Shown here: positions 28,593 to 38,242 of the stretch, piece by piece
How the letters are laid out: every line of letters begins with the position of its first letter
Numbering within the stretch: the first letter of the stretch is position 1
Assembly (NCBI RefSeq): GCF_013403875.1
Contig: NZ_JACBNX010000008.1
Location: 1 to 64,000, forward strand
DNA from: Burkholderia guangdongensis
Lineage (GTDB): Bacteria > Pseudomonadota > Gammaproteobacteria > Burkholderiales > Burkholderiaceae
Length of the DNA stretch: 64,000 nucleotides
Reading direction: 5' to 3'
Translations under genes and position numbers: made by a program
Notes under the pieces: generated by a model
The model's database searches: none
What the model saw: the letters and a program-made list of their open reading frames with translations, nothing else
Told to the model about the DNA's origin: nothing

Positions 28593-29117
28593 CGGCTTGT
28601 CGTCGTCCTCGTCTTCGTCGTCCTCGTCGACGATTTCGAGCCCTTCCGCGCCGTGCGCGTGCTCATGCTCGATCTCGTCCTCGGTCGCTTCGCGCACGTC
28701 CTTGACGGTCAGCGAGAAACGCAGCGCCATCCCCGCGAGCGGATGGTTGCCATCGAGCACGACCTTGTCTTCGGCGACGTCGGTCACCGTGTAGATCAGC
28801 GCATCGACTTCTTCGTCGCCGTCCTCGGGCGTGCCTTCGAACTGCATGCCCACCTCGAGCGGCTCGGGGAAACGATCGCGCGGTTCGATCTTCACGAGTT
28901 CGGGATCGTAGTCGCCGAACGCGTCCTGCGGTTCGAGCTGAATCTGCGCCTCATAGCCAGGCTCGTGACCGTCGAGCTGTTCCTCGATCTTGGGGAACGT
29001 GCCATCATAGCCGCCGTGCAGATAGACCATCGGCTCGTCGCTTTCCTCGATCAGATTGCCTTGCGCATCCGACAGCTTGTAAGCGACCGAAACGACGGTG
29101 TTTTTTGCGATCTTCAT
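28572..29117 (-). CDS. slyD: FKBP-type peptidyl-prolyl isomerase SlyD
   Basis: A cytosolic FKBP isomerase and chaperone. The 181-residue chain has the FKBP start MKIAKNTVVSVAYKLSDAQG, the QLDGHEPGYEAQIQLEPQDAFGDYDPELV segment and the NHPLAGMALRFSLTVKDVREAT block. The acidic C-terminal tail includes HEHAHGAEG followed by an Asp/Glu run. The full His/Cys-rich nickel tail of E. coli SlyD is absent. ATG 29117 gives the conserved start; the frame runs open to 29138. Divergent from the RoxA-like gene with only 34 bases between. Confidence 0.92.
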   Translation of the reverse strand: MKIAKNTVVSVAYKLSDAQGNLIEESDEPMVYLHGGYDGTFPKIEEQLDGHEPGYEAQIQLEPQDAFGDYDPELVKIEPRDRFPEPLEVGMQFEGTPEDGDEEVDALIYTVTDVAEDKVVLDGNHPLAGMALRFSLTVKDVREATEDEIEHEHAHGAEGLEIVDEDDEDEDDDKPSGPTLH

Positions 29118-29151
29118 CCAATTCTCTCCCGAATACAAAGCACATTATACG

Positions 29152-30372
29152 ATGCGCAAGTCCCAAGCCGAACCGTCGGCCGATGCATCCGCCGCGTGCG
29201 GCGCGCCGCCGCCCGATATGCCGACTCCGCTGCTCGGCGGCCTCACCCCGGCCCAGTTCATGCGCCGCTACTGGCAAAAGAAGCCGCTGCTGATCCGCCA
29301 GGCGATTCCGGACGTCGTGCCGCCGATCTCGCGCGATGCGCTGTTCGCGCTCGCGGCCGATTTCGACACCGAATCGCGTCTGATTACGCATTTTCGTAAC
29401 AAGTGGCAACTGGCGCACGGACCGTTCGACGACGGTGCGCTGCCGCCCGTCACGCGCCGCGCGTGGACGCTGCTCGTACAGGGCCTCGACCTGCACGACG
29501 ACGCGGCGCGCGCGCTGCTCGACAGGTTCCGTTTCGTGCCCGACGCGCGCCTCGACGACCTGATGATCTCGTATGCGACCGACGGCGGCGGCGTCGGTCC
29601 GCACTTCGATTCGTACGACGTGTTCCTGCTTCAGGTGCACGGCAAGCGCCGCTGGCGCATCGGCGCGCAGCGCGACCTGTCGCTGAAGCCCGGCGTGCCG
29701 CTGAAGATCCTCGAGCATTTCGAGCCGACCGACGAATGGGTGCTCGAGCCGGGCGACATGCTGTACCTGCCGCCGCACATCGCGCACGACGGCATCGCCG
29801 ACGGCGAATGCATGACGTGCTCGATCGGCTTCAGGGCTCCGGCCGCCGGGGAATTGGGCGCGCAGTTCCTCTACCATCTCGCCGAGCGCGGCAACCTGCG
29901 CGACGGCGCGCTCGGTGACGACCTGTATCGCGACCCGAAGCAGCCCGCCGTCGCCGCGCCCGCCGAGCTGCCGCCGGCGATGGTCGAGCGCGTCGCGGCG
30001 ATCGTCGGCGAGATCGCGTGGCGCAAGCGCGACGTCGCCGCGTTCCTCGGCTGCTACCTGAGCGAGCCGAAGCCGAACGTCGTGTTCGAGCCGCCGGCGC
30101 GTGCGCTGTCGGCCCAGGCATTCGCGGCGCAGGCGGCAAAGCGAGGCCTGCGGCTCGACAGACGCGCCGCATTGTTGTATAACGCGCGCTCGTACTTCAT
30201 CAACGGCGAGGAGAATGTGCTCGACCGGACGGCCGATTGGCTGCCCGATCTGGCCAATCGGCGCCGCATGGAGGCGAAACGCTTTGTAACACTATCCGGG
30301 GCTCCGTCGGTGACAGCCTTGCTGCACGAGTGGTATTGTGCGGGCTGGATACGGGTCGGTGACCGGGATTAG
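29152..30372 (+). CDS. Cupin/JmjC-type ribosomal-protein arginine hydroxylase (RoxA/YcfD-like)
   Basis: A 406-residue Fe(II)/2-oxoglutarate oxygenase. The family's E. coli member hydroxylates ribosomal protein uL16. The conserved N-terminal LTPAQFMRRYWQKKPLLIRQA is followed by the double-stranded beta-helix with iron ligands in HFDSYDVFLLQVHGKRRW (HxD) and LYLPPHIAHDG (His). The C-terminal dimerisation and winged-helix regions follow. ATG 29152 begins the conserved chain, 34 bases from slyD. Target assignment follows the family and was not seen in sequence. Confidence 0.88.
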   Translation: MRKSQAEPSADASAACGAPPPDMPTPLLGGLTPAQFMRRYWQKKPLLIRQAIPDVVPPISRDALFALAADFDTESRLITHFRNKWQLAHGPFDDGALPPVTRRAWTLLVQGLDLHDDAARALLDRFRFVPDARLDDLMISYATDGGGVGPHFDSYDVFLLQVHGKRRWRIGAQRDLSLKPGVPLKILEHFEPTDEWVLEPGDMLYLPPHIAHDGIADGECMTCSIGFRAPAAGELGAQFLYHLAERGNLRDGALGDDLYRDPKQPAVAAPAELPPAMVERVAAIVGEIAWRKRDVAAFLGCYLSEPKPNVVFEPPARALSAQAFAAQAAKRGLRLDRRAALLYNARSYFINGEENVLDRTADWLPDLANRRRMEAKRFVTLSGAPSVTALLHEWYCAGWIRVGDRD

Positions 30373-30390
30373 TGTGACTTGGTCCGTATG

Positions 30391-30416
30391 CCCATACAAG
30401 TCAACATTTGTATGGG
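30391..30416. repeat. Nine-bp inverted repeat upstream of the Ala/Ser lipoprotein gene
   Basis: CCCATACAA and TTGTATGGG separated by eight bases (GTCAACAT). It could be an operator or a hairpin at the end of the cupin gene; there is no T-tract in either direction, so a classical terminator is unlikely. It lies about 190 bases ahead of the lipoprotein start. Confidence 0.6.
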
Positions 30417-30466
30417 AAAGACAACGTATTGACCCCGCATTGGTCGACGGTCGATAGGAAAGTGCA

Positions 30467-30472
30467 TATAAT
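30467..30472 (+). promoter_or_regulatory. Probable -10 element of the small lipoprotein gene
   Basis: A perfect TATAAT (30467-30472). The -35 is not obvious; a TTGACC at 30429-30434 is too far. The predicted leader of about 130 bases is long for an 85-residue lipoprotein gene and may carry post-transcriptional control. Confidence 0.4.
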
Positions 30473-30603
30473 TTCCGCCCAAGCCGTAGGGAAGATTCAC
30501 GCTCTAGAAGTGCGTCTCCACCAGCGGCCCAGGTCGGTGTTGGAGCACATTACCGGTATTGTTTCGCGCTGTTGCTTACCTTTAACCATAAAAGGACGTG
30601 ATC

Positions 30604-30861
30604 ATGAAGAAATCCCTCCTCGTAGCTTCCCTGTTGGCTGCTGTTGCTCTGGCTGCTTGCAACAAGAGCGCCGATCAAGCTGCTTCGTCGGCTGCTAGCG
30701 ACGCATCGGCTGCCGCATCGTCGGCTGCTTCGTCGGTTGCTGCTGCTGCGAGCGACGCGACGGCTGCTGCTTCGTCGGCTGCTGCAAGCGAAGCGCCGGC
30801 TGCTGCTGCGAGCGATGCTGGTGCATCGGCTGCTGCTCCGGCTTCGGGCGCGAGCCAGTAA
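30604..30861 (+). CDS. Small Ala/Ser-repeat lipoprotein
   Basis: An 85-residue lipoprotein. The signal MKKSLLVASLLAAVALAAC ends in a lipobox with Cys19 as the lipidated residue; Asn follows Cys, which in the Lol system does not act as a strong inner-membrane signal, so outer-membrane sorting is likely. The mature part is almost only Ala and Ser in short repeats (SSAAS, AAASDA) with scattered Asp, suggesting an extended or alanine-rich helical spacer. AAGGACG precedes the ATG. Codon use (GCT/TCG-rich) differs from the GC3-rich neighbours, which suggests a highly expressed or recent repeat-built gene. A strong terminator follows. Function unknown. Confidence 0.88.
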   Translation: MKKSLLVASLLAAVALAACNKSADQAASSAASDASAAASSAASSVAAAASDATAAASSAAASEAPAAAASDAGASAAAPASGASQ

Positions 30862-30878
30862 GTCTCAGCATCAAGCTG

Positions 30879-30911
30879 AAAAAAAACCGGCCCGAGGGGC
30901 CGGTTTTTTTT
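30879..30911. terminator. Bidirectional Rho-independent terminator
   Basis: CCGGCCC and GGGCCGG close a three-base loop, flanked by an A-run on the left and a T-run on the right. It works rightward after the lipoprotein and leftward after the beta-lactamase-fold gene. Confidence 0.93.
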
Positions 30912-30985
30912 ACGTCCTGCGCTTCGACACCCGTCCGAAGCGCGCTACGGGCCGTCGCGCGGCCCGTAGTGCCCGTGGCGCCCCC

Positions 30986-31762
30986 TCACCCGAGGCTCAG
31001 CCAGTCGAAGCCCGCGTCCTGCGACGCCACGATCACGTCGCTGCCGTCCGTGCCGAGCACGGCCGCAAAGGCCTGCGACGCCAGTTCCGGACGATTGTTC
31101 TGCTGGCTCAGATGCGCGGCAACCAGATGCCGAAGACGGCTACGGTCGAGCGACGCGAGAATGCCCGCCGCCGCGTCGTTGCTCAGATGCCCGTGGTTCC
31201 CGCCGATCCGCGCTTTCAGCGACTTCGGATAGCGGCTCGCGGCCAGCATCGCGACGTCGTGGTTGGATTCGAGCACGAGCGCGTCGCAGCCGCTCAGCAC
31301 CTCGGCGATATGCGGCGTCGACGTGCCGACGTCGGTCAGCACGCCGAGACGGTGTCGGCCATCCATGAAGACGAATTGCAGCGGCTCACGGGCGTCGTGA
31401 GGGACGGTATAGGGCAGCACCTCGAGATCACGAATCCGGACCGTCTCGTCGCCCCATAGCACGTGCAGATCGACGCCCGCGTCGTCGGCGCCGACCGCGC
31501 GCGCGGTGCCCCAGCTCGTGTAGACCGGCAGCGACGCGCGCCGGGCGAGCGTCAGCGCGCTGCCGACGTGGTCGCTGTGTTCATGCGTGATCAGGATCGC
31601 ATCGAGATCGTCGACGCAAAGATGGAGACGGCCGAGCCTGCGCTCGACCTCCTTCGCGGAAAAGCCGCAGTCGAGCAGCACGCGCGTCGTGGTCGTGCCG
31701 CTCGACGCAACGACTACGAGCGCGTTGCCCTCGCTGCCGCTGCCGAGGCTCGCGAACCGCAC
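30986..31762 (-). CDS. Metallo-beta-lactamase-fold hydrolase (YycJ/WalJ-like)
   Basis: A 258-residue MBL-fold protein with the start MRFASLGSGSEGNALVV and the metal motif THEHSDHVG. VLTDVGTSTPHI follows, with SNHDVAML and GGNHGHLSND in the order seen in the YycJ/VicX group, thought to act on nucleic acids (5'-exonuclease-like). Downstream of bamC with a four-base gap, so in the dapA-bamC transcript. Substrate unproven. Confidence 0.88.
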   Translation of the reverse strand: MRFASLGSGSEGNALVVVASSGTTTTRVLLDCGFSAKEVERRLGRLHLCVDDLDAILITHEHSDHVGSALTLARRASLPVYTSWGTARAVGADDAGVDLHVLWGDETVRIRDLEVLPYTVPHDAREPLQFVFMDGRHRLGVLTDVGTSTPHIAEVLSGCDALVLESNHDVAMLAASRYPKSLKARIGGNHGHLSNDAAAGILASLDRSRLRHLVAAHLSQQNNRPELASQAFAAVLGTDGSDVIVASQDAGFDWLSLG

Positions 31763-31766
31763 GCGC

Positions 31767-32912
31767 TCAGTTCAACTGCGCGTGGAGCAGCGAAATGATC
31801 CGCTGGGCGTCCGACGAGTTGTCGACCTGGCCGTTCGCGTCGACGACGGCGATCTGCGTGCCGCCGCCGTTCTCCCCGCGCACGTTGACGATGAACTCCT
31901 TGCCCGGCTTCGCGGCCTTCGGGCCGCTATAGAACAGCTTGCCGAACAGGCCGTCGCGCTTGAGTTCCTGCATCGAATCCGCATAGCGGACGTAATAGAG
32001 CCCTTTCTCGCGGTCGCGGTTGTCGACCGTGAAATTCGTGCGGTCGAGCGCGATGCCCACGCGCAGCCACGCGCGATCGAACGATTCGGCGAGTTGCAGC
32101 GTCGCCACGCCGGCGCTCGTGTCGGCAACCTGGGCCGGCGTCGTCGCGGGCCGCGCGTCGGTCAGCAGTTGCTTCGCCTGCGCTTCGGTCAGGCCGAGCT
32201 TTTGCGTCAGCTTCGTCAGGAACACGGCCTCGAGCACCGGATTGCGCGGACGCTCCTCCCAGCGCGACGTCGTGCCGCCCTGCGGGCCGACCATCATTTC
32301 CTCCATCGCGCTGTGCGTGATCGAGATGTCGGTGTTGCCGTCCGCCGTGCGGCTCACGAGCGTGCGGAAGCTGTCGCGCGTGCCCGAATCGTAGACGAAG
32401 TCGACGACCTTGCCGATCGTGCGGCGGAACCAGTCGTCGGGAACGTTCGCGCGGTTCTCGGCCCAGTCGGTGACCAGGATGCCGGTCGCCGGCGCATCGG
32501 TCTTCAGCGTGAAGCCGTTGTCCTGCCAGAATTCCTTCAGCTGCGGCCACAGTTGGTCGGGCGTGCGGCCGTCGACGACGAGCCAGCGCCGGTCGCCGTC
32601 GCGCTCGATGTGCATGCCGAGCGGATCCTGCACGCTCGGCGCGCCTTCCGTCGCGTTGCCGGCCGCCGTCATCGTGCGCTGCGGCAGCGTGCCGAGCCCC
32701 GCGCCGGTCGGCGGCGCCGCGTACTGCGGCTTGAGCGGCACGGCGGTCAGATCGTTCGGCACCGCGAGCGGCGGCGCGGAGCCGGTCGCCTTGTAGTTGA
32801 CCTTGTCCGGGGCCAGATAATCGTTCAGCGTGTCACAGCCGGCGAGCGCGCCCAGCGCAAGCGCCACCGTCGAAATCTGGATGGCGCGAGAGGAAAAGGC
32901 GAAACGTTTCAT
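31767..32912 (-). CDS. bamC: Outer membrane protein assembly factor BamC (NlpB/DapX lipoprotein)
   Basis: A 381-residue lipoprotein of the BAM beta-barrel assembly machine. The lipobox LGALAGC (Cys near residue 26) is followed by the unstructured DTLNDYLAPDKVNYKATG segment typical of BamC, then two helix-grip domains (RRWLVVDGRTPDQLWPQLKEFW and FDRAWLRVGIALDRTNFTVDNRDREKGLYYVRY). ATG 32912 has GAAGGA just upstream; the frame is open further but without conservation. It follows dapA, the classic dapA-nlpB order. Confidence 0.93.
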   Translation of the reverse strand: MKRFAFSSRAIQISTVALALGALAGCDTLNDYLAPDKVNYKATGSAPPLAVPNDLTAVPLKPQYAAPPTGAGLGTLPQRTMTAAGNATEGAPSVQDPLGMHIERDGDRRWLVVDGRTPDQLWPQLKEFWQDNGFTLKTDAPATGILVTDWAENRANVPDDWFRRTIGKVVDFVYDSGTRDSFRTLVSRTADGNTDISITHSAMEEMMVGPQGGTTSRWEERPRNPVLEAVFLTKLTQKLGLTEAQAKQLLTDARPATTPAQVADTSAGVATLQLAESFDRAWLRVGIALDRTNFTVDNRDREKGLYYVRYADSMQELKRDGLFGKLFYSGPKAAKPGKEFIVNVRGENGGGTQIAVVDANGQVDNSSDAQRIISLLHAQLN

Positions 32913-33031
32913 GGAGTCCTTCGTCTTGCTAGAACGCTCGTCACGAGCGGCGCCGGACAGAGCCGGCCGGTGCGGTGCGGGTTGATCGTGCGGGGTGAAC
33001 GGCGGCCGGGCGTGGCCGCCGCGGATATCGG

Positions 33032-33934
<903 letters not shown>

Positions 33935-33978
33935 GAAAAGCGATTGATTTAGAACCGGTAAATGTCGATTGTAGCGGA

Positions 33979-34614
33979 TTAGCCAGTCAGTACGTAACGC
34001 GGAAATCCCGCCCCCGCCGCAACGTCCGCCGGCGCGCGCACCGCGCAGATCCGCTGGACGAACGCGTCGCGCGGCGCCGCGAGGAAACCGTCCTCGAACG
34101 CGACGACGCGCAACCGGCCCCGCACCGCGTCCAGCAGCTCGCCCGGCGCGAGCAGGAATGCCGGATTGGACGGCTTTCCGACCGTTTCGTTTCCGCGCGC
34201 GAACGTTTCGTAGATCAGCACGCCGCCCGGCGCGAGCGCGTCGATCAGATGGGGCCAGAGCGGGCGATGCAGATAATGGGTGACGATCACGGCCGCGAAC
34301 CGCGCGTCCTGCACGCCCTGCACGCCCTGCGCGTCGGCCGGCAGCGGCCACGGCGCGCCTTCGAGGTCGGCCTCGCGCGCGTCGACGCCCGGGATCGCGC
34401 GCAGCGACGCGAGCGCGCCCGGATCGCGATCGAGCGCGACGACCGGATGGCCGCGCGCGGCGAACCAGCGCGCATGGCGCCCGCCGCCCGCGGCGACGTC
34501 GAGCACCGCGCCGCCCGGCGCGACCAGATGCGCCCAGCGGGCGACCCAGCGCGACGGCTCGGCGAGTGCGCCGTGCGCGGCGGCGGCACTGGCGATGGCC
34601 GGTTCGTGCGTCAT
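33979..34614 (-). CDS. Class I SAM-dependent methyltransferase, substrate unknown
   Basis: A 211-residue protein with the SAM-binding motif [28 protein letters not shown] and [18 protein letters not shown]. The latter is typical of small TehB/UbiE-like proteins. It carries a short VQGVQ direct repeat (QGVQGVQ) in the middle. It lies between trpS and dapA and may be co-transcribed. Substrate cannot be inferred. Confidence 0.82.
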   Translation of the reverse strand: MTHEPAIASAAAAHGALAEPSRWVARWAHLVAPGGAVLDVAAGGGRHARWFAARGHPVVALDRDPGALASLRAIPGVDAREADLEGAPWPLPADAQGVQGVQDARFAAVIVTHYLHRPLWPHLIDALAPGGVLIYETFARGNETVGKPSNPAFLLAPGELLDAVRGRLRVVAFEDGFLAAPRDAFVQRICAVRAPADVAAGAGFPRYVLTG

Positions 34615-34680
34615 GTCGGGCTTCGCCGGACCGCCCCCTCGGGGGACAGCGAACGAAGTGAGCGTGGGAGCCGTTTCACG

Positions 34681-35883
34681 TCAGCTGTACGACAGCCCCA
34701 TCGCCTCGCGCACGTCGCGCATCGTTTCCGTCGCGTACTTGCGCGCCTTGTCGCAGCCGTCGGCGACGATCGCGCGCAGCAGCGACGGATCGTCCATGTA
34801 CTTCTGCGCGCGCTCGAGCATCGGCTGCTGCTCGCGCAGGATCCCTTCGATCACCGGCTGCTTGCAGTCGAGGCAGCCGATGCCCGCCGAGCGGCAGCCC
34901 TGCTGCACCCATTCGTGCGTCGCGTCGTCCGTGTAGACCTGATGCAGCTGCCAGACCGGGCACTTGTCCGGATCGCCCGGATCGCTGCGGCGCACGCGCG
35001 CCGGATCGGTCGGCATCGTGCGGACCTTCTTCGTGATCGTCTCCGCGTCCTCGCGCAGCCCGATCGTGTTGCCGTACGACTTCGACATCTTCTGGCCGTC
35101 GAGGCCCGGCATCCGCGACGCGGCGGTCAACAGCGCCTGCGGCTCGACGAGGATGATCTTGCGCGCGCCTTCGAGATAGCCGAACAGCCGCTCGCGGTCG
35201 CTCATCGACAGGCTCTGCGATTCCTGCAGCATCGCGCGCGCCTGCTCGAGCGCCTCGTCGTCGCCTTCCTGCTGATACGCGTTGCGCAGTTCGTGATAGA
35301 GCTTCGCGCGCTTGCCGCCGAGCTTCTTCGCGGCGTCGTTCGCCTTCTCCTCGAAGTCCGCCTCGCGGCCGTACAGATAGTTGAAACGGCGCGCGATCTC
35401 GCGCGTCATCTCGACGTGCGGCACCTGATCCTCGCCGACCGGCACGAGCGAGCCGCGATACAGCAGGATGTCCGCCGCCATCAGCACCGGATAGCCGAGG
35501 AAGCCGTACGTCGACAGATCCTTGTCCTTCAGCTTCTCGATCTGCTCCTTGTACGTCGGCACGCGCTCGAGCCAGCCGAGCGGCGTGCTCATGCCGAGCA
35601 GCAGCGCGAGCTCCGCGTGCTCGGGCACCTTGCTCTGGATGAACAGCGTCGCCTGCGCGGGATCGATGCCCGATGCGAGCCAGTCGATCAGCACTTCCCA
35701 CACGTTCTTCTCGATCACCTCGGGCGTCTCGTAGTGCGTGGTCAGCGCGTGCCAGTCGACGACGCAGAAGAAGCACGGGTACTCGGACTGCAGCTTCACC
35801 CAGTTTTTCAGCACGCCGTGGTAGTGGCCGAGATGCAGCGACCCGGTGGGACGCATGCCGGAAAAAATACGGTCTGGGAACAT
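34681..35883 (-). CDS. trpS: Tryptophanyl-tRNA synthetase
   Basis: Charges tRNA-Trp. The 400-residue class I synthetase begins MFPDRIFSGMRPTGSLHLGHYHG, with the HIGH-type motif, and has GEDQVPHVEMTREIARR and the KMSKSYGN loop. The insert with DCKQPVIEGIL is typical of the longer beta-proteobacterial form. ATG 35883 fits the family. It follows the M50 protease gene with eight bases between. Confidence 0.97.
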   Translation of the reverse strand: MFPDRIFSGMRPTGSLHLGHYHGVLKNWVKLQSEYPCFFCVVDWHALTTHYETPEVIEKNVWEVLIDWLASGIDPAQATLFIQSKVPEHAELALLLGMSTPLGWLERVPTYKEQIEKLKDKDLSTYGFLGYPVLMAADILLYRGSLVPVGEDQVPHVEMTREIARRFNYLYGREADFEEKANDAAKKLGGKRAKLYHELRNAYQQEGDDEALEQARAMLQESQSLSMSDRERLFGYLEGARKIILVEPQALLTAASRMPGLDGQKMSKSYGNTIGLREDAETITKKVRTMPTDPARVRRSDPGDPDKCPVWQLHQVYTDDATHEWVQQGCRSAGIGCLDCKQPVIEGILREQQPMLERAQKYMDDPSLLRAIVADGCDKARKYATETMRDVREAMGLSYS

Positions 35884-35891
35884 GATTGTCG

Positions 35892-36554
35892 TTAGAAAAG
35901 CGAAGCGAGAGGAGTCAGGATCGCGTTCAGCACGTCGTAGCCGATGTTGACGAGCGGACGCAGCCAGAAATTCGTCAGCACGCCCGTCCCGACGAGCACG
36001 AGCACGACGAGGAAGCCGTACGGCTCGATGCGCGACAGCGCGATCGATTGCTTCGGCGGCAACAGCGCCGCCAGAATGCGGCCGCCGTCGAGCGGCGGCA
36101 GCGGAAACAGGTTCAGCACGCCGAGCACGAGGTTCGCGCTGACGCCCGCGCGCGCCATGCCGGTGAAGAACGGTTCGTCGATCGCCGCCGCGTGCAGCGC
36201 GATCGCCACCACACCCCAGACGAACGCCTGCACGAAGTTGCACGCCGGCCCGGCGAGCGACACCCACAGGCTGCCCCAGCGCGGATCGCGAAGGTTGCGG
36301 AACGTCACGGGAACCGGCTTCGCGTAGCCGAACAGGAACGCGCCGCCGGTCAGGAAATACATCACGAGCGGAATCGCGATCGTGCCGATCGGATCGATGT
36401 GGCGCATCGGATTGAACGACACGCGCCCCATCATGTAAGCGGTGTTGTCGCCGAGCAGGCGCGCGGCGTAGCCGTGCGCGGCCTCGTGCAGCGTGATCGC
36501 GAAGATCACCGGCAGCGCGTAGACGACGATGGTCTGTATCAGGGAAGCATCCAT
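35892..36554 (-). CDS. Site-2-protease family (M50) intramembrane metalloprotease
   Basis: A 220-residue polytopic protein with the zinc site HEAAHG (23-27) in the first membrane segment and NLFPLPPLDGGRIL as the second metal motif, as in the small RseP-less S2P group (YwhC-like). No PDZ domain is present. About five hydrophobic segments are visible. It lies in the trpH-yciO-M50-trpS run common in Burkholderia. Substrate unknown. Confidence 0.92.
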   Translation of the reverse strand: MDASLIQTIVVYALPVIFAITLHEAAHGYAARLLGDNTAYMMGRVSFNPMRHIDPIGTIAIPLVMYFLTGGAFLFGYAKPVPVTFRNLRDPRWGSLWVSLAGPACNFVQAFVWGVVAIALHAAAIDEPFFTGMARAGVSANLVLGVLNLFPLPPLDGGRILAALLPPKQSIALSRIEPYGFLVVLVLVGTGVLTNFWLRPLVNIGYDVLNAILTPLASLF

Positions 36555-36626
36555 AACGGACTATTGTAACAAGCGCGCTGCATGGTGACGGAAGGTGACG
36601 GAAGGCGACGGAACCGCCCGGGCCGC

Positions 36627-37259
36627 TCACGCGGCGTCGAGCCCGAACGGCGCGAGCGGCCCGCGCCCGGCGCGCACGAGTTGCGGCGCGTCGCCGGAAA
36701 GGTCGATCACGGTCGACGGCTCGCGCGGGCACGCGCCGCCGTCGATCACGAGGTCGACCTGCTTCTCGAGCCGCCCGCGGATCTCGTCCGGATCGTTCAG
36801 CGGATCGTCGTCGCCCGGCAGGATCAACGTCGTGCCGAGCAGCGGCTGCCCGAGCGTCTCGAGCAGCGCGAGCGTGATCGCGTGGTCGGGCACGCGCAGC
36901 CCGATCGTCTTGCGCGACGGATGCGACAGCCGCCGCGGCACCTCCTTCGTCGCCTGCAGGATGAACACGTACGGCCCCGGCGTCACCGACTTGATCTGCC
37001 GGAATTGACGGTTGTCGACCATCGCGAAGTTCGCGAGCTCCGACAGGTCGCGCACGAGCAGCGACAGATGCTGCTTCTCGTCGAGGCCGCGAATCCGGCG
37101 CACGCGCTCGACCGCGTCCTTGTCGTCGAGATGGCACGCGAGTGCGTAGCTGGAATCGGTCGGCAGCGCGATCACGCCGCCATCGTTGACGATCTCTACC
37201 GCTTGCTTGGTCAGGCGCGGCTGCGGATTGTCCGGATGGATCCTGAAAAATTGGGACAT
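36627..37259 (-). CDS. yciO: YciO/Sua5/YrdC-family protein
   Basis: A 210-residue protein of the YrdC fold. Conserved blocks are GGVIALPTDSSYALACHL, IRGLDEKQHLSLLVRDLSEL, TPGPYVFILQATKEVPRRL and KTIGLRVPDH. Relatives include threonylcarbamoyl-AMP synthase; the PTDSSY variant in place of PTDTVYG is the YciO subgroup, whose activity is less clear. ATG 37259 gives the family start MSQFFRIHPDNPQ. Follows the PHP phosphatase gene. Confidence 0.88.
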   Translation of the reverse strand: MSQFFRIHPDNPQPRLTKQAVEIVNDGGVIALPTDSSYALACHLDDKDAVERVRRIRGLDEKQHLSLLVRDLSELANFAMVDNRQFRQIKSVTPGPYVFILQATKEVPRRLSHPSRKTIGLRVPDHAITLALLETLGQPLLGTTLILPGDDDPLNDPDEIRGRLEKQVDLVIDGGACPREPSTVIDLSGDAPQLVRAGRGPLAPFGLDAA

Positions 37260-37328
37260 GGGGGCACGTTGTAATGGAGGGAACGGGCGCATGCCAGGCG
37301 GCGCTCGCCGCCCGCGCACGCGGCGACG

Positions 37329-38159
37329 TCAGAGCCAGCGTTCCCAGACCGGCGTCAGGTCGGCGGGCAGCGGCGGCAGGCTGCCGAGGTCGACTCGCCC
37401 CTCGCCCGGCGCGTGGAAATCCGAACCGCGCGACGCCTCGAAGCCGAAGCGGCGCGCGACGTCCGCATATTCGCGATACTGATCCGGCGTATGGCTGCCG
37501 GTCACGACCTCGATCGCGCGGCCGCCGAGATCGATGAACTCGCCGAAGAACGCGTCGAATTCGACCGGCGTATAGCGATAGCGGCCCGGATGCGCGACGA
37601 TCGCCTCGCCGCCCGCGCCACGGATCCAGCGCACCGCGTCTGCGAGCGTCGCCCAGCGGTGCGGCACGTAGCCGGGCTTGCCGTCGCCGAGCAGGCGGTC
37701 GAACACGTCGGACGTCGATTGCGCGTGGCCGCTCTCGACCAGAAAGCGCGCGAAATGCGTGCGCGACACCAGATCGGGATTCGACACGTATTTCAGCGCG
37801 CCTTCATACGCGCCCGGAATGCCGATCGACGCGAGCTTCTCGCCGATCGCCTCCGCGCGGGCCGCACGGCCGTGGCGCGTGCGGTACAGCCCGTCGACGA
37901 GCGCCGGGTCGGCCGTGTCGACGTGCAGCCCGACGATATGGACCGTGCGCGACGCCCACGTCACCGAGATCTCGACGCCCGTCAGATAGCGCATGCCGAG
38001 CGCTTCCGCTTCACGGCGCGCGTCCGCCTGGCCCCCGACCTCGTCGTGATCGGTCAGCGCCCACAGCGTCACGCCGCCCGCATGCGCGCGGCGCGCGACG
38101 TCGGCAGGCGCAAGCAGCCCGTCGGAAACATTCGAATGGCAGTGGAGATCGGCGTTCAT
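37329..38159 (-). CDS. rnm: PHP-domain 3',5'-nucleotide phosphatase / 5'-3' exoribonuclease (RNase AM, TrpH/YciV-like)
   Basis: A 276-residue PHP-domain metal phosphatase. Motifs are DLHCHSNVSDG (metal His), ALTDHDEVGG, VTGVEIS-type TGVEISVTW, AHPGRYRY and GSDFHAPGEG. E. coli YciV removes 3',5'-bisphosphates and trims rRNA 5' ends. ATG 38159 gives MNADLHCHS; ATG 38168 is equally possible. Pairing with yciO downstream is conserved in many proteobacteria. Confidence 0.88.
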   Translation of the reverse strand: MNADLHCHSNVSDGLLAPADVARRAHAGGVTLWALTDHDEVGGQADARREAEALGMRYLTGVEISVTWASRTVHIVGLHVDTADPALVDGLYRTRHGRAARAEAIGEKLASIGIPGAYEGALKYVSNPDLVSRTHFARFLVESGHAQSTSDVFDRLLGDGKPGYVPHRWATLADAVRWIRGAGGEAIVAHPGRYRYTPVEFDAFFGEFIDLGGRAIEVVTGSHTPDQYREYADVARRFGFEASRGSDFHAPGEGRVDLGSLPPLPADLTPVWERWL

Positions 38160-38242
38160 TGTCAGCATCGCAGGTAAGCCCCCATTCTACTGCAACGCGG
38201 CAATCCCGCCGCCGCCGGCGGGGGGCGTCGCGCCGGGCGCGC

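Noticed and set aside
34681..37137. 818-codon leftward open frame
   Set aside because: Upstream of trpS it is a low-complexity Arg/Ala-rich shadow of the yciO and M50 genes; real coding starts at ATG 35883.
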